A stretch of DNA of 64,000 nt from a virus: the IMG/VR virus record IMGVR_UViG_3300017991_000072, positions 1-64,000 of that record; one strand, given 5' to 3'. This document shows, piece by piece, positions 63,986-64,000 of this stretch (within the stretch, counting starts at the first letter, position 1; each line of letters begins with the position of its first letter). The notes below the pieces were generated by a model that was given only the letters and a program-made list of their open reading frames with translations, was not told the origin of the DNA and searched no databases. The position numbers and the translations under genes are program-made.

Positions 63986-64000
63986 GATGGGGGTGTTGAT

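Overview
This window looks like part of a tailed double-stranded DNA phage genome (or a prophage with no host flanks in view). It carries a complete head-and-tail morphogenesis block: large terminase, portal, scaffold, an N4-gp56-type major capsid protein, head-tail completion proteins, tail chaperones, tape measure and tail/baseplate proteins. No integrase, DNA polymerase, tRNA, rRNA or CRISPR array was recognised. The host is uncertain. Sigma70-type promoters and SD sites are clear, and a large secreted papain-like protein has Thr-Pro-Thr linkers of the kind common in Chloroflexota, which is only a weak hint. DNA is GC-rich, and the trinucleotide GCA and its complement TGC are conspicuously rare.

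Layout. (1) 1-36959, leftward: late operon. In transcription order (right to left) it begins with accessory secreted or enzymatic proteins: a YkgJ-like/lipoprotein fusion, a 1487-residue papain-family protease, and an alkaline-phosphatase-superfamily phosphodiesterase. Then come three related tail-fibre-like beta-helix proteins, a holin-like protein, terminase, portal, scaffold, capsid, connectors, tail tube candidates, chaperones, tape measure and distal tail proteins. Genes are tightly packed, often with ATGA or TAATG overlaps. (2) 37000-37240: divergent control region. (3) 37243-52714, rightward: about 30 small, mostly unrecognised genes in short units. Most units are a strong promoter (TTGAC-17/18-TATAAT-like), one to three genes separated by GC-rich hairpins, then an intrinsic terminator fused to the next promoter. 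Recognisable products are an ArdC-like antirestriction protein, a DUF3768 protein, several zinc-binding proteins and a lipoprotein. (4) 52715-52975: convergent zone with terminators and a candidate small RNA. (5) 52975-64000, leftward: about 28 small genes, including a family of paralogous Cys/His-rich zinc-binding proteins, paired coiled-coil proteins and several tiny membrane proteins. The right edge is open.

The strongest unexplained signals are four. First, at ten early promoters the mRNA is predicted to begin at or near an AUG that opens a Pro/Lys/Gln-rich leader of 13-17 codons, in frame every time with a second SD-preceded start. Second, a composite palindromic DNA element recurs upstream of early promoters and once inside a coding gene, where it carries 15-bp TTGTGG iterons. 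Third, there is an expanded family of cross-brace-like zinc proteins. Fourth, GCA/TGC is depleted genome-wide. No function can be assigned to these from sequence alone; all calls were made by eye without database searches.
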